Assembly: GCF_031626495.1 (NCBI RefSeq)
Contig: NZ_JAMQOJ010000010.1
Location: 124,001 to 188,000, forward strand
Reading direction: 5' to 3'
From: Natrinema sp031626495
GTDB lineage: Archaea > Halobacteriota > Halobacteria > Halobacteriales > Natrialbaceae
DNA: 64,000 nucleotides
In this document: in pieces, positions 9,418 through 18,773 of the stretch
Position numbering within the stretch: the first letter of the stretch is position 1
Layout of the letters: every line of letters begins with the position of its first letter
Position numbers and translations under genes: made by a program
The notes under the pieces: generated by a model
Seen by the model: only the letters and a program-made list of their open reading frames with translations
Told to the model about the DNA's origin: nothing
Databases searched by the model: none

Positions 9418-10624
9418 GTACCGTCCCAAACGTGGACAGTCTAGGTTATCTTCTTTGAGAGCGTCTCTATACACATGACGAAAGAAGCACGTTGTCGATC
9501 TCTCTGACGAGGAGCGGAACGAGCTGAGGGAGTTCGTCTCGAAAGGCGAACACAGAGCCGAAGCGATCACCCGAGCAAAATTCTCCTGAAGGTCGACGAG
9601 GGGCTCACAGATCCGACGATCTGTGAGCACCTCGATTGCTCGATTGCCACGCCCTATCGCACACGCAAAGCGTACTCTAAGAGAGGACTTGCGGCGATCC
9701 ACCGCCGCAAGCCCGACCGAGACTATGAACCGAAACTCAACGGTCGAGCTGATGCCCACCTCGTCGCACTCACCTGTTCGGAGCCGCCTGAAGGCCGAAC
9801 TCGCTGGACGTACGCGCTTCTTGCTGACCGCCTCGTTACCCTCTAGGAGATCGAGTTCGACTCGATCTCCGAGGAAACCGTCCGACAGCGGTTAAAAACG
9901 ACCTGAAGCCACACCGCTCTGAGTACTGGCTTATTCCGCCCAAAGAGAACGCAGAGTTCGTCTATCGGATGGAAATGATCTTTTCTCTTTACGAAGAGCC
10001 GTACGACGAGACCCGTCCAGTCATCTGTTTCGACGAGTCCAGCAAGGAACTTCGCAAGCACGTCCGCGACCCGCTCCCGGTGACACCGGGAGCGGTCGCT
10101 CGAACAGATCACCACTACGAACGGAATGGGAAACGAATGCTTCACCTGGCGACTGAGCCGTTAACTGGCCGGTGTCGTCTCCCTGTGACTGAACGACGGC
10201 GGACCTGTGAATGGATCGACTGTATGCAGACGATTGCCGACGACTATCCGGATGCAGACCGCATCCGGGTAGTCTTGGACAACCTCAGCACGCATAATCC
10301 GGCTGCCTTCTATCGGTTCTTCCCGCCCGAGAAAGCACGCGAGTATCTCGATCGTTTCAAGTTCTACTACACGCCAACGCACAGAAGTTGGCTGAATATG
10401 GCCGAACTCGTCTGGAGCACGCTCCAGTCCCAGTATCTCAACCGCCGAATTCCGAACGCAGCGACCCTCCAGTCGGAGGTCGCTGCGTGGGAAGCTGAGC
10501 GCAATAAGTTGGATGTCACGATCAACTGGCAATTCACAAACGAGGACGCTCGAACGAAACTACACCGGCTCTATCCGTCCCTTGAGGAGGCTGAGAACTA
10601 GTCACTTGACGGTTGGGACGGTAC
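9418..10624 (+). mobile_element. IS630-family insertion sequence
   Basis: Terminal inverted repeats GTACCGTCCCAAAC (left) and GTTGGGACGGTAC (right) flank a transposase. A TA dinucleotide sits at each outer edge (9416-9417 and 10625-10626), as expected from the TA target duplication of IS630 elements. The element is about 1.2 kb. Confidence 0.8.
9475..10601 (+). pseudogene. IS630-family transposase, frame-broken
   Basis: The N-terminal helix-turn-helix part is readable in another frame as VDLSDEERNELREFVSKGEH and EGLTDPTICEHLDCSIATPYR. A stop follows near 9845 and a further frame break lies before 9969. The last 210 residues (9969-10601) are intact and hold the DDE core: CFDESSKEL, VLDNLSTHNP and TPTHRSWLNMAE. 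At least two frame breaks make it unlikely to produce a working enzyme. Confidence 0.8.
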
Positions 10625-10839
10625 TAGTGTTGCTCCAGCCGTGAACTGATTGGCTGATCTCGGTTACGACATCGTTGTTCTGCGTACCGGTTTAAGCTTG
10701 AAGCGACACTATACGGTGCCGGCCATACTATCCGACACCCTATACAGAATTTCGGACATTTACGTTATGTCGACCGACAGTGGATACCTATTGATATAAT
10801 TATAAGAGACTGTGGGATATTCGATTGCGCCACCAAGGG

Positions 10840-11232
10840 TTATCTATACAAAATTCGATCTGAATCCGGCATCAACAGCGAGCTGCATCGTCGCGTGGGA
10901 GGGGAGCAGGACTGCCAGCGTCTTCGTCCGGTCGCTAGCGGGTTATGGACCAAGAGGACGTCTAACAACGGTGCAGACAGGAGGATTAAAACACCGGCGA
11001 GCCGATCGACCTGTGTTCCGATGGTGACACCGACTAGCTCATAGATGAGCACCGTTAGCAGTCTAGCAATCGCCACCTCAAGTATATTCGCAGGGGAGAA
11101 CACAAGTAGTGCGACCACCAGAGACACTCCGACTGTCGCACCCGCTGCGATAGCTACGAGCATGCCCCGTGCCAGAAGGATAAAGCGGGCGTAAAAGCCG
11201 GCGATGACAAGGCGTTCATCAGCATCAGTCAC
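10840..11232 (-). pseudogene. ABC-2 type permease, second of a pair, C-terminally truncated
   Basis: Begins with MTDADERLVIAGFYARF and has three or four hydrophobic helices (LLARGMLVAIAAGATVGVSLVV, VAIARLLTVLIYELVGVTIG and others). After LLVHNPLATG the frame shifts; the adjacent frame continues with a typical permease stretch, LLPSHATMQLAVDAGF, near 10870-10920. It then ends, so the C-terminal half is gone. It overlaps the stop of the upstream permease ORF by four bases. Confidence 0.55.
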
Positions 11233-11828
11233 TGACTGGACGACGAAGAGTCCGATGAGTCACTGACCATCGCGGCAACGAGCACGACGCCGAGTCCCGT
11301 AAGCACATCCGCCAGTAGCGCCATCGTCTGACCCCCGTTCGGGATAACTACCGGAACAGGTGTGTCAAGTGCAGCGTGCCCATACAGGCTGACCAGGTAC
11401 GCATTCACACTCGCGGTTCGTCGATTAATGGTGATTGCTACAATCTCTGCTGCGAGAGTATAGCCGACCACTGGGAGGACGTGCCCGCTACTGAGTCCAC
11501 CGTCCACGACGGCCGTCTGGAGAAGTTGATATGGGTGATAGAGAGGGAACACCTCACCTACTAATTGGTTCGTTAGGAGGAGACTCGTCGCGAGAATGAC
11601 GACGATCTCAACGAGGAAAACGAGCGCCAGCGATCCCTCGCGCTCACCCGATAGGATCAACCCAATAAGGAGTCCGACGAACACGTACAGAATGCCGTTG
11701 ACACCGAGGATGGCGAATGTGAGTATGAGGTCCGAAACGTTCTCGGTCCAGACGAGGGCGATGGTCACGACAGCTGCCACGACTATTTCGAGGCCGCCGA
11801 TCAGATATACGGATTCGACGAAGACAAC
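11229..11828 (-). pseudogene. ABC-2 type permease, first of a pair, N-terminally truncated
   Basis: An open frame without a plausible start follows a TAA near 11831. It encodes about six membrane helices (LILTFAILGVNGILYVFVG, LALVFLVEIVVILATSLLL, YTLAAEIVAITI and others) and ends with a Ser-rich tail. The hydrophobic pattern fits the C-terminal half of an ABC-2 permease. The companion ATPase gene is absent, so the transporter is probably non-functional. Confidence 0.5.
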
Positions 11829-12038
11829 TAGTTAAACAGAGAAAACCCCCAGCACAGGATTAGAGCGCTAAGTGACACCTGCTGAGACCAAGATCCTCGG
11901 GACATAGATAATATCCTCAGGGGACATTTCGAATCTCAGGCTACAACATCGTAGTGGACTACAACAGGAAACTTTCATCTCCATTCTGCATCAGAGGACG
12001 ACTGGTGACCAAGGGGGAATACTGTCGGAATTTTTACT

Positions 12039-13871
12039 TTAGACGATAAGAAGCCACAGGATCACGGTTAGAACGAGCGTCAACAGCAAGACAGTCGTCC
12101 CAATACCTGTTCGAAGGTGGATTGTCGACGGCCGGCCACCATCGGTCGGCTGGTGATCGTCGACTTCAACCAGCCAGTCAGGGAGACGACCCGCAGCCGC
12201 GTCGACGGCAAGGACAGGGTTGTTCCTAATCCAGTAACAGCGTTTAACCGTGCCGACGACGGCGTCATCAACCGCGGCATAGGTTTCGGTCACTGCGAGC
12301 ATCGTCCACCGGCTACCGTAGTAAGTTGCGGGGAAGACGACCATTGCCGGATCGCCCAGATCGAGTTTCGAAAGCGGCTTCCGGACGATCACGAATACGA
12401 CGACCGCGATCGCAGTCAGAATGCCTGCGGTTTCGAGGTGACTTTGGCTGTAGGGGTGAAGTTCGCCGTGACCACCAGGGTATTCGAATTCGACGCCGTG
12501 GATCATCGGAGTGAGATCAGCCAGGCCCTGCCACCAGACGCCGAAGAGAAGACAAGCACCACCAAGCCCTAGCATCGCGACCGTCTGGCCGGGTTTCGCG
12601 TCCGCGACCTCGAGGTCACTATCGCCGTGGAAGAAGACGTAGTAACCGAGCTTAAGGAACGACAAAAGAGTCCCAATCGCACCGAGGTAAAGCAACCAGT
12701 ACAGCGCCTGGTACTCGGGCTGACCGTAGTAATGGGGGTCGGCCGCGTTGAAGAGCATCCCCTTGCTGATGAAGCCGTTAAACCCTGGAATTGCGGTGAT
12801 CGAGAACGCGCCGAGGCCGAACCCGATGGCGGTCAAGGGCATCTCACGCCAGAGACCACCGAGTTCATAGAGGTCCTCCTCGCCGGTCCGGTAGATGACG
12901 ACGCCGACAGCCATGAATAGAAGGCTTTTGAAGAAAACATTGTTGAACAGATGAGCCATCGCACCGGCGACAGCGATCGGAGACCCAATTCCGATGCCAG
13001 CAACGATATACCCCAATTGGGCTTGGATGTGGTAGGAGAGTAGCGCCCGCATGTCGTGTTGCAGTAGGGCGAAGGTTGCACCGTAGACGGCCATCAGGCC
13101 TCCCATGTACGCAATATAGATTGACAGATCGCTCTGACCTTCCACGGGGAACGCCCGATAAAGCACGAACGCGCTCGTCTTCGTCGTATACACCGAAAGG
13201 AACACTGAAGCCGCGAAGTGGGGTCGCGGGTAGGTGTCTGGCAGCCAGACGTGAACACCGATGAAAGCGACATTGATACCCATTCCTAGCACTGCGAGCA
13301 ATGCTGGAATCCCGTCGGCGATGCCGGCAGCGTCGTAGATGAACGTGCCTGACTTGACATAGTGGACTGCGACCGCCATCATCAGGAGTACCCCAGCGGT
13401 GCCGTGGAAGAGCGCGTACCGGAAACCAGCTCGGACCGCTTCACCCCCATACTGCCAGACCACCAGCGTGCTGGTCACCGCCATCAGTTCCCACATAAAC
13501 AAGAGCACGAGCCAGTCGCCCGCGAACGCCGCCCCGATTGACGAGGAGACGTAGACGAGAGCGAAAGCGGTCAGCGTCTTACTGGCTTCACTCGAGTAAG
13601 CGTAGATGACGCTACAGATACCCAGAAAACCGAGCCCGAGGCCGATCATCCGGGAGAACTCATCGACATAGAATGGGACCACCTTGAACCCGAGGAAAGT
13701 GCCAGCCAGGTGCTGGCCCTCCGGCGCGACCAGCGAGATCGCTAGCACGGCCGCAAGGCTGAGCGCTCCGATGGCGAAGCCGGTGACGCGCGGCAGGACG
13801 AGTACGAGCAGTGCCGCTATAAAGACGAATAGCGGCGGGTAAGCCATAGTCAGAACCTCAACTTCCATCAT
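12039..13871 (-). CDS. Proton-conducting membrane subunit, MrpD/NuoL-like
   Basis: A 610-residue protein of the NuoL/NuoM/MrpD antiporter-like family with about 15 membrane helices. The conserved helix-5 Glu is present in LVLLFMWELMAVTS (near residue 128). Also visible are HVWLPDTYPRPHF, AHLFNNVFFKSLLF and ITAIPGFNGFISKGMLF. A hydrophilic stretch of about 100 residues precedes a last helix. A second in-frame ATG eight codons later (MAYPPLF) may be the true start. It is most likely part of a cation/proton antiporter (Mrp) or a related redox complex. No other Mrp or Nuo subunit lies nearby; the MrpA-type gene is 26 kb away. Confidence 0.82.
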   Translation of the reverse strand: MMEVEVLTMAYPPLFVFIAALLVLVLPRVTGFAIGALSLAAVLAISLVAPEGQHLAGTFLGFKVVPFYVDEFSRMIGLGLGFLGICSVIYAYSSEASKTLTAFALVYVSSSIGAAFAGDWLVLLFMWELMAVTSTLVVWQYGGEAVRAGFRYALFHGTAGVLLMMAVAVHYVKSGTFIYDAAGIADGIPALLAVLGMGINVAFIGVHVWLPDTYPRPHFAASVFLSVYTTKTSAFVLYRAFPVEGQSDLSIYIAYMGGLMAVYGATFALLQHDMRALLSYHIQAQLGYIVAGIGIGSPIAVAGAMAHLFNNVFFKSLLFMAVGVVIYRTGEEDLYELGGLWREMPLTAIGFGLGAFSITAIPGFNGFISKGMLFNAADPHYYGQPEYQALYWLLYLGAIGTLLSFLKLGYYVFFHGDSDLEVADAKPGQTVAMLGLGGACLLFGVWWQGLADLTPMIHGVEFEYPGGHGELHPYSQSHLETAGILTAIAVVVFVIVRKPLSKLDLGDPAMVVFPATYYGSRWTMLAVTETYAAVDDAVVGTVKRCYWIRNNPVLAVDAAAGRLPDWLVEVDDHQPTDGGRPSTIHLRTGIGTTVLLLTLVLTVILWLLIV

Positions 13872-14322
13872 TCACCAGTGTCATTGCCCCTGTGACTGAA
13901 TGTCAGCCAATCCTAGTGTGGTATACCGAGTATGTCGACTTAATCGAGGTTGGTCTGCATAGTCGACAACCTGATAGATAGTTGTCATGTTCGATAGTGG
14001 GGTGTTCAGGCGTTCAACCGGCACAATGTTCCCCTCCAGATGGCCGTTGTGTGGAACTCATGGTTCTCGATGTTACTCGACTTAGGCGGTAGACGTAAGA
14101 AAACAATTTCGTTGTCAGCCTCTGTCTTGCTTTCACAGAAATCCGTGAGCCTACGTTGCTATTATTCAATATATTAAATATATTATAATAATGCGTGAGT
14201 TTCATCATTTATCTTTCATGCGCAGATCTTATGACTGCCGTTGTGGTTTCATTTGTGAGGGTACATAACTTTGGAGGACGATTTTGATGTGCCCCTTTTT
14301 TCTGCGGCATATTGCATCAAAC
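13872..14322. other. Gene-free spacer, AT-rich at its right end
   Basis: No coding sequence is supported between the antiporter gene and the IS5 element. The stretch 14160-14210 is strongly AT-rich (repeats of ATATTA type). Confidence 0.6.
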
Positions 14323-15259
14323 GGCTCTGGTGAATCGCTGGACTGCGTCGGTTTCGACCGTCAGAACTAGGAGGATGAAGCGGGAAACCGTCGATGCCTA
14401 TGTCGAAAATTTCCCGCTTCACGAGCAAAGTCGTTCAGTTAGCTAAAAACGCTGTTGGTGGGCGAGGCGAAGTCGCCGCCCCCGAAGGGGGTGGCGGCTT
14501 CGCCGAGTATGCGGTAGTGTCGCTGCACTGTCTGCGGGTTTACCTGGAAAAGTCCTACCGAGAAGCACTTGATTTGCTGAGCGAGATGCCACAAATACTC
14601 GGCGAGATCGGCCTCGATGCGGCCGATCTCCCCGACCATTCCACGCTAGTCAAGTGGTTTGATAGGATCAAGACAGCACTCTGGCGAGTGCTGCTGCGCC
14701 TGTCGGCGCAGGAGCACGAGCCATCCGGTCACGCCGCGATCGACGCGACATTCTTCGACCGAGAAAACGCTAGCAAGCACTACTGCCGCCGAACGAATTA
14801 CCGGGTTCAAACGCTCAAAGCGACAGCTCTCGTCGACACAGAAAGCCAAGCCATTCTAGACGTTCATTGTACGACCGAGAAACGCCACGACACACAGCTC
14901 GGCTGGCAGGTCGCCCGCCGCAACGCGGGCGACCTCGCCAGCCTCGCTGCCGACAAAGGCTATGATTGGATGGAATTGCGCGAAAAGCTCCGCGAAGAGG
15001 GCGTAAGACCGCTGATCAAACATCGTGAGCTCCGGCCCATCGATCACGCGCATAACGCGCGGATCGATGGGCCTCGATACCGCCAACGAGCGATGTGTGA
15101 GACCGTCTTTTCAACGATCAAGCGCACGCTCGGCGACGCCGTGCGTGCGCGAACTTGGTACGGTGAATTTCGTGAACTCGTTTTGATGTGTGTGGTTCAC
15201 AACACCAAGCGATCTCTAAAACAGTGAAATCAAGCTACGTCTGGCGATTCACCACGGCC
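14323..15259 (+). mobile_element. IS5-family insertion sequence
   Basis: Imperfect inverted repeats are visible: GGCTCTGGTGAATCGCTGGA on the left, and GGCCGTGGTGAATCGCCAGA as the reverse complement of the right end. No clear target duplication is visible. Directly after the right end a truncated membrane-protein gene begins in mid-frame. Confidence 0.75.
14400..15227 (+). CDS. IS5-family transposase
   Basis: An intact 275-residue DDE transposase. It starts MSKISRFTSKVVQLAKNAVG and has AAIDATFFDREN (first Asp), SLAADKGYDW (second Asp) and QRAMCETVFSTIKR with the catalytic Glu. MSKISRF was taken as the start, two codons inside the open frame, because it fits the family N-terminus. It is one of the few apparently active transposase genes in the window. 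Confidence 0.88.
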   Translation: MSKISRFTSKVVQLAKNAVGGRGEVAAPEGGGGFAEYAVVSLHCLRVYLEKSYREALDLLSEMPQILGEIGLDAADLPDHSTLVKWFDRIKTALWRVLLRLSAQEHEPSGHAAIDATFFDRENASKHYCRRTNYRVQTLKATALVDTESQAILDVHCTTEKRHDTQLGWQVARRNAGDLASLAADKGYDWMELREKLREEGVRPLIKHRELRPIDHAHNARIDGPRYRQRAMCETVFSTIKRTLGDAVRARTWYGEFRELVLMCVVHNTKRSLKQ

Positions 15260-15261
15260 TT

Positions 15262-15432
15262 GTTCTCGGAATGCTCGTCGTCCGCTCTATAGTTGGACTC
15301 GGCACTGTGTTCGGTCTGGTACCTATGACCGTCCATCACCTCGTTGAGCATAGTTTTGATTTCCTGATCGCTGTTGCGATACTTTATGCAGTGTATCAAA
15401 CCGGACCAACAAACGATACATACTCTTTATAA
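15262..15432 (+). pseudogene. C-terminal fragment of a small haloarchaeal membrane protein
   Basis: Reads VLGMLVVRSIVGLGTVFGLV, then PMTVHHLVEHSFDFLIAVAI and a TAA. It is nearly identical to the C-terminal half of the intact protein at 45716-46066. The fragment starts exactly at the right end of the IS5 element and the 5' half is missing on the other side, so insertion plus deletion destroyed it. Confidence 0.8.
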
Positions 15433-15593
15433 GACTGACAAGAGATGTTCGCGGATCGCTCGTATGAGAGCATGATACCCCTTTCAAACCCCGGCAGTTT
15501 ATATAGTAAATTCAACATTAGGTATCGTGAGACATGCGGTTTCAGAGCCTTCGTGGTGGGAGACCTTCGATGGTGTTTCGAGGGTAACTATGA

Positions 15594-15845
15594 TTGTATC
15601 TCCTGATTCGGGGCTCTCAAGCGGCTGTCAGCCCTCAAGTACGACGCCACAATCAAGGTCCGGCGATTGACGACGTTGGTGATCGAAGACATTGGTGCCA
15701 TGTACGCGGCCGCCGAGTCACTCGCCGAACAAGTCCTAGTCCTCGCGCTGTGTGGATTGGACTCCGGCGCGAGGAGGTCGCCAGTCTGCACGTCTCGCAA
15801 CTCGAACTCGAGAGCAAGAGCGCCACGACACAGCTCGGAAACGCG
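15594..15845 (+). pseudogene. Tyrosine recombinase (phage integrase-like) fragment
   Basis: RLSALKYDATIKVRRLTTLV, then MYAAAESLAEQVLVLALCG, then in the next frame GLRREEVASLHVSQLELES. This is the pattern around the first catalytic Arg of integrase-type recombinases. A frameshift lies near 15750, and the catalytic HxxR and Tyr parts are gone. Confidence 0.5.
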
Positions 15846-15847
15846 AA

Positions 15848-16054
15848 CCGCCGGCCGATACCGGCGACACCGTGATGGGCACCGTCAACGAGTTCACCGA
15901 CCATAACTTCAGCGAGCGACGGGCAATTGCCACGGTAGATGGGTTCGTCGTCTTCGTCGAAGCTGTTCCCGACGACTGTGAGGTGACCGATGTGATCCGC
16001 TCGTTCAACCGTGGCCATACACTGGTGATGGCGTGCTTACGCGAGACCGCATAG
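15848..16054 (+). pseudogene. TRAM-domain-like protein remnant
   Basis: PPADTGDTVMGTVNEFTDH followed by ERRAIATVDGFVVFVEAVPD and VTDVIRSFNRGHT resembles the small TRAM domain of archaeal RNA-binding proteins. The domain lacks a few residues in its last strand, and no proper start is present. The assignment is by pattern only. Confidence 0.4.
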
Positions 16055-16090
16055 CTGCGACCGATATCCGGGTTCGAGGTACGGACCAAA

Positions 16091-16098
16091 CTATATAT
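16091..16098 (+). promoter_or_regulatory. TATA box of nosD
   Basis: CTATATAT is centred about 28 bases before the GTG start at 16124, which predicts a leaderless or nearly leaderless nosDFY transcript. Confidence 0.55.
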
Positions 16099-16123
16099 TG
16101 CATTCAGTGGCCAACTACCGGCC

Positions 16124-18055
16124 GTGATCGATCGCTCCGCCAGCACCGTCTTTCTGAGCTTCCTTCTCGTCACCTCCCTCTGCGCTGCGGGGCTGTTCGC
16201 CGTCGACGTGGGATCGACATCGCCTGAGCCCGTCGCGTTCAACAACACGGTGTCCGTCGGCCTCACGCTCGAGTCCGAGTACTCGCTCGACGATGCGGTC
16301 AAACTCCCCCGTGCGCAGGTATTCTACTCGCAGTATCAGTACGTCGTCGGCTACTACGGCGTCGAGACGTTCGTCGAGAACCAGCGACAGCCGGCGCACG
16401 ACCAACGGTTCGGCTACCCGCTGACGGTGTACGTCACCAACTACAGCGACACCGAGGTTGAACTGACCGACGAGGGCTATCCGGTTACCGACGGATCCCC
16501 CGGCTGGACCGACGCCGAGACGGCGTGGTTCGTCGTCGGCAGCGAGGCTCGGACGCCGGCCGGAGAGACCGTCATTCCGTTCGCCGACCGCGACGATGCA
16601 CGGGCGTTTACCGACGAGCACGGTGGCTCCGTCCAGCCGTGGGAGGCAGTCCTCGAGCGCTCGTTCGATCGCGACGATGCGGCGGTCGCTCGCGACCGGG
16701 TCGACGACCACCGACAGCTGGCGGACGAGCGGGTCGAAAACGCGACCGCACTCACTGAGCGGCCGACATCGCTGGTTGTTGGCGAGAATAGGGACACCGT
16801 TCAGGCGGCGATCGATCGGGCACCGGCGAACACGACGGTCGTCCTCCCGGAGGGGACGTACGCAGAGAAGATCGAGATCGATCGGCCGATCACGCTCGCC
16901 GGCGAGGGGAACGTGACGCTTCGCGGCGACGGCAACGGCTCGGTGATCACCGTCACCAGCGACCGAGTGGCGGTTCGGGGGATCGACATCACCGGCGTTG
17001 GGAACGTGACGCGGGAAGGCGGTGATATTCCCGTCGAGATCGACGAACAGGCGTGGGACGCCACCTTCACGAAGTACTACGCCGGGACCGACGCCGGGAT
17101 CGCGGCCTACGACGCGAGGGGGCTCCTCGTCCAAAACGTCAGCATCGAGACGCCAGCGAGCGGGATCATCGCCTACCAGAGCGAAGATGCCGTCGCCCAG
17201 AACGTCACGGTGTCGGGGCCCGGCCCAGCGGCTGGACTCGCCGGAATCTTGCTGTTCCAGTCACCCAGCGTCGTCGAGAACTCCACGTTCCACGGCGGGA
17301 GAAACGGCATCTACCTCTACCGCTCTCCGCGGACCATCGTCAGATCGAACACGATCGAGAACAACTTTCTCGGCGTCCACCTGATGTATACGGGCGATAC
17401 CCTTCTCGCGGACAACGAACTGCGCGAGCAGCCAAACCACGCCATCATGATCATGACCGGTCCTGAGCGGAACGCGGTCGTTGGGAACACGGTCCGAAAC
17501 GCCGAAGCCGGCATCAGCACAGGTGGAAGCGGCACCTATGTGGCGTACAACCTCTTAGCGAACAACGATCTCGGGCTCCGCGTCGACTCGACCACGTCGA
17601 TCTACGAGCACAACGTCATCGTCGGCAATGACGTCGGCGCGGAAGCGAGCGCCCTGTTACCGACGAACCGCGTCGTGGACAACGACTTCGTTGGAAACGA
17701 CATCCACGCCACCGCGATGTCAGGCCCACTCCGGGTCTGGAGCCGTGACGGCCGCGGCAACTACTGGCAGGGCGCTGCCGGCGTCGCTAACGGCGGCCAG
17801 TCCGACCTATCGTACTCGCCGACCGATCCCATCGACAGGCGATTACATCGGACCGACGGGACGCCGACACTCGCCCGGGCACCGGCGCTCAAAGCCCTCG
17901 CCGGACTCGAAGGCACTGTCCCCGGAATGCGGACTGGAAGTATCGTCGACCGAGCACCGAGTTGCGCACCGAACAATCCGGACGTGCTCGAGCGGACCGA
18001 GTGGAAAGACGACGCCTGGACATGTTACGAAACAACACAGACAAGCAATGACTGA
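16124..18055 (+). CDS. nosD: Nitrous oxide reductase maturation protein NosD with N-terminal NosL-like domain
   Basis: A 643-residue exported protein. GTG was chosen as the start; a signal helix (FLSFLLVTSLCAAGLFAV) follows. Residues about 45-190 resemble the NosL protein encoded nearby. Compare FVVGSEARTPAGETVIPFAD with MVAGSEIEGAMGSSMIPFGD, each followed by a (D/E)-rich stretch and GG. The domain contains no Cys. From about 210 onward the protein is a right-handed beta-helix with repeated short parallel turns (NGIYLYRSP, NTIENNFLGVHLMYT, NTVRNAEAGIST), typical of NosD. NosD works with NosF and NosY to deliver material to the copper site of nitrous oxide reductase. The stop overlaps the nosF start by 8 bases. 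Confidence 0.88.
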   Translation: MIDRSASTVFLSFLLVTSLCAAGLFAVDVGSTSPEPVAFNNTVSVGLTLESEYSLDDAVKLPRAQVFYSQYQYVVGYYGVETFVENQRQPAHDQRFGYPLTVYVTNYSDTEVELTDEGYPVTDGSPGWTDAETAWFVVGSEARTPAGETVIPFADRDDARAFTDEHGGSVQPWEAVLERSFDRDDAAVARDRVDDHRQLADERVENATALTERPTSLVVGENRDTVQAAIDRAPANTTVVLPEGTYAEKIEIDRPITLAGEGNVTLRGDGNGSVITVTSDRVAVRGIDITGVGNVTREGGDIPVEIDEQAWDATFTKYYAGTDAGIAAYDARGLLVQNVSIETPASGIIAYQSEDAVAQNVTVSGPGPAAGLAGILLFQSPSVVENSTFHGGRNGIYLYRSPRTIVRSNTIENNFLGVHLMYTGDTLLADNELREQPNHAIMIMTGPERNAVVGNTVRNAEAGISTGGSGTYVAYNLLANNDLGLRVDSTTSIYEHNVIVGNDVGAEASALLPTNRVVDNDFVGNDIHATAMSGPLRVWSRDGRGNYWQGAAGVANGGQSDLSYSPTDPIDRRLHRTDGTPTLARAPALKALAGLEGTVPGMRTGSIVDRAPSCAPNNPDVLERTEWKDDAWTCYETTQTSND

Positions 18056-18773
18056 GTCAGCACCCATTCTCGAGGCGACCGACATCAACCACGACTACGG
18101 GTCGGTTTCCGTGCTCCAGGACGTCTCGGCGACCATCAAGCGCGGACGTGTGACGGCCCTGATCGGACCAAACGGCTCCGGGAAGACGACGCTCATCCGC
18201 GTCCTCGCCGGACTGCACGAACCGACGGCAGGGGACATCGCGTACAACGGCCCCGACACCGCCCGGCGGATCGGCTACCTACCGCAGCATCCGTCGTTCC
18301 GGCCCGGGTTCACGGCCCGCGAGACGCTTCGATTCTACGCGTCGCTCGTCGGCAGCGACGAGACCGACGCGATGGCACAACTCGAGCGGGTCGGCCTCGA
18401 GGACGCGGCCGATCGGAACGTCGAGGCTCTCTCCGGCGGGATGACCCGGCTGCTCGGCATCGCGCAGGCGACGATCGGTGACCCGCCGATCGTTATCCTC
18501 GACGAGCCCGGCAGCGGGCTGGATCCCGGAATGCGACAGCACGTCTTCGATGTCGCGTCGACCCTCGCTGACGACGGGATCGCGGTCCTGCTGAGTTCAC
18601 ATGATCTGGAACTCGTCGGGCAGGTCACCGACGACGTGCTCATCCTCGCCGACGGGCGGACCGCCGAGCAGGGATCGACGGCCGGTCTGGGCGCCGATTC
18701 GCTGCGATCGGTCTACGACGATGCCGTCGGCGGCGAGCGAGACACCGTACAAGTGTTAGGTGAGCGCGCATGA
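18048..18773 (+). CDS. nosF: ABC transporter ATPase NosF
   Basis: A 241-residue ATPase. Start ATG at 18048 lies within the nosD stop region; a longer in-frame extension upstream is spurious because it runs through nosD. Walker A GPNGSGKTT, Q-loop LPQHPS, signature LSGGMTRL, Walker B VILDEP and switch His (LLSSHD) are all present. With NosY it energises the Nos assembly complex. It overlaps nosY by four bases. Confidence 0.92.
   Translation: MTESAPILEATDINHDYGSVSVLQDVSATIKRGRVTALIGPNGSGKTTLIRVLAGLHEPTAGDIAYNGPDTARRIGYLPQHPSFRPGFTARETLRFYASLVGSDETDAMAQLERVGLEDAADRNVEALSGGMTRLLGIAQATIGDPPIVILDEPGSGLDPGMRQHVFDVASTLADDGIAVLLSSHDLELVGQVTDDVLILADGRTAEQGSTAGLGADSLRSVYDDAVGGERDTVQVLGERA

Noticed and set aside
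16115..17134. A 339-codon open frame on the minus strand
   Set aside because: Antisense to nosD, with Arg/Val/Asp-rich sequence typical of a shadow frame.
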